Shown here: positions 5,485 through 6,464 of the stretch, one piece after another
Layout: the number at the start of each line of letters is the position of its first letter
Numbering within the stretch: position 1 is the stretch's first letter
Assembly: GCA_030627475.1 (NCBI GenBank)
Contig: DAOURZ010000083.1
Coordinates: 1 to 6,464 of the forward strand
DNA length: 6,464 nucleotides
Source: Deltaproteobacteria bacterium
GTDB lineage: Bacteria; Desulfobacterota; Desulfobacteria; Desulfobacterales; ETH-SRB1
Direction of reading: 5' to 3'
Translations under genes and position numbers: made by a program
The notes under the pieces: model-generated
Seen by the model: only the letters and a program-made list of their open reading frames with translations
Told to the model about the DNA's origin: nothing
Database searches by the model: none

Positions 5485-6408
5485 ATGGATAAAAAAGTAA
5501 CCGTTGTCGGAGCCGGCAATGTGGGAGCCACTACAGCACAGCGTCTAGCTGAAAAAGAACTATGTGATGTCGTACTGATTGATATTATTGAAGGTACGCC
5601 TCAAGGAAAAGCTCTTGATCTTGCGGAGGCAGCTCCGATTGAAAAACATGATGCAAATCTTGTCGGCAGCAATAATTATGAGATTTCAGAACAATCTGAT
5701 GTTGTTATCATTACAGCAGGTATCGCAAGAAAACCCGGAATGAGTCGTGATGATCTTTTAAGCACCAATGCAAAGATTATGAAAAGTGTCACTGAACAGA
5801 TAGTTCGATTTTCTCCTGACGCTGTCCTTATTATTGTAAGCAACCCTCTTGATGCTATGTGTCATGTCGCTTATAAGGCAAGCAATTTCCCCAGAAACAG
5901 GGTAATCGGCATGGCCGGAGTATTAGACTCGGCCAGGTTCAGGACTTTTATATCAATGGAGCTTAATGTTTCTGTTGAAAATACACACGCATTTGTTCTC
6001 GGCGGCCATGGAGATACAATGGTACCCTTGCCGCGTTATTCAACTGTTGCGGGAATACCTGTTACTGAATTACTTCCAAAAGAGAGAATTGATGCCCTGA
6101 TTGAAAGAACCAGGAAGGGTGGAGCTGAAATTGTAGGTCTTTTAAAAACAGGGAGTGCTTACTATGCTCCGGCATCCGCGGCTGTAGAAATGGCTGAAGC
6201 TGTTCTTAAGGATAAAAAGAAAATTCTTCCTTGCGCAGCATATCTTGAAGGCGAATATGGAATAAACGATCTTTTTATAGGAGTTCCTGTAAAATTAGGC
6301 TCAAACGGCATAGAAGAAATTATAGAGATTACACTTACTGATGAGGAAAATGCATTTCTCCGGCAATCAGCCGATGCAGTCAAAGAACTTGTGAGGCTTT
6401 TGAAATAG
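5485..6408 (+). CDS. mdh: Malate dehydrogenase (NAD-dependent, LDH-like type 3)
   Basis: This 307-residue protein, normal for the type, interconverts malate and oxaloacetate with NAD(H) in the cytoplasm. The N-terminal Rossmann fold shows GAGNVG (9-14) and Asp33 at the end of the second strand, which favours NAD over NADP. The mobile substrate loop [12 protein letters not shown] has Arg82 and Arg88; Arg at 82 rather than Gln points to malate instead of lactate. NPLD (120-123), GVLDSARFR (145-153, Asp148 and Arg151) and [10 protein letters not shown] (173-182, catalytic His175) complete the active site. A near-perfect AAGGAGG lies 4 nt before the ATG, confirming the start. It stands alone on its strand in this window, divergent from wecB, and could use oxaloacetate made by the carboxyltransferase encoded 2.4 kb away. 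It is bracketed by copies D and E of the dispersed repeat. All key residues are intact. Confidence 0.97.
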   Translation: MDKKVTVVGAGNVGATTAQRLAEKELCDVVLIDIIEGTPQGKALDLAEAAPIEKHDANLVGSNNYEISEQSDVVIITAGIARKPGMSRDDLLSTNAKIMKSVTEQIVRFSPDAVLIIVSNPLDAMCHVAYKASNFPRNRVIGMAGVLDSARFRTFISMELNVSVENTHAFVLGGHGDTMVPLPRYSTVAGIPVTELLPKERIDALIERTRKGGAEIVGLLKTGSAYYAPASAAVEMAEAVLKDKKKILPCAAYLEGEYGINDLFIGVPVKLGSNGIEEIIEITLTDEENAFLRQSADAVKELVRLLK

Positions 6409-6464
6409 GAGAGCAATTTACCGTTGCCGGTTCACGGTTCAAATAACGTGGACGAAATAACTTC
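6409..6464. other. Region after mdh, to the window edge
   Basis: An AGGAGAG sequence overlaps the mdh stop codon and could serve a following gene. The only start-like codon at usable distance is a TTG (6425) whose frame stays open to the edge through repeat E, too little to call a gene. A perfect tandem pair of CGGTTCA (6428-6441) lies here. No terminator is visible. Confidence 0.35.
6445..6463 (-). repeat. Dispersed repeat, copy E (inverted, after mdh)
   Basis: AACGTGGACGAAATAACTT is the exact complement of the 19-base core in copy B (996-1014). It is inverted relative to A, B and D, and lies 37 nt after the mdh stop. It may continue beyond the window or pair with another copy there. Confidence 0.85.

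Noticed and set aside
6428..6441. Tandem CGGTTCA heptamers after mdh as a mobile-element end or microsatellite
   Set aside because: Only two perfect units are present, too few to support any element.

Overview
The window looks like chromosomal DNA of an anaerobic, probably Desulfobacterota-like (sulfate-reducer type) bacterium. This is inferred from the mix of genes: a biotin-dependent carboxyltransferase without a membrane pump subunit next to it, a LDH-like (type 3) malate dehydrogenase, HypC for [NiFe]-hydrogenase maturation, and a radical SAM enzyme. No rRNA or other taxonomic marker is present, so the assignment is tentative.

Layout. Six genes lie on the minus strand and are read from about 5065 down to 1: wecB (UDP-GlcNAc 2-epimerase), a small coiled-coil protein with a C-terminal membrane anchor, a 72-residue protein resembling the soluble part of a decarboxylase gamma/delta subunit, oadA/pycB (carboxyltransferase plus biotin carrier), hypC, and the first 225 codons of a radical SAM enzyme that runs off the left edge. 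One gene, mdh, is on the plus strand at 5485-6408. The 419-bp region between wecB and mdh (5066-5484) is divergent and full of inverted repeats and candidate promoters.

How the genes could work together. The carboxyltransferase and its small partner would interconvert pyruvate and oxaloacetate (or transfer a carboxyl group between acids), and malate dehydrogenase would interconvert oxaloacetate and malate, so the window carries two neighbouring steps at the C3/C4 node. HypC and the radical SAM protein are probably translationally coupled (7-nt gap) but have no other hyp genes in view. WecB belongs to surface-polysaccharide precursor synthesis and has no evident link to its neighbours.

The most unusual signal is a dispersed repeat of about 20 bp (core GTTATTTCGTCCACGTT) present five times at gene boundaries: inside the 3' end of hypC, at the stop codon of oadA where it also lines up as the -35 half of a hypC promoter, as an inverted pair forming a long hairpin just ahead of the mdh ribosome binding site, and inverted again just after mdh. 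I do not recognise it as a named element.
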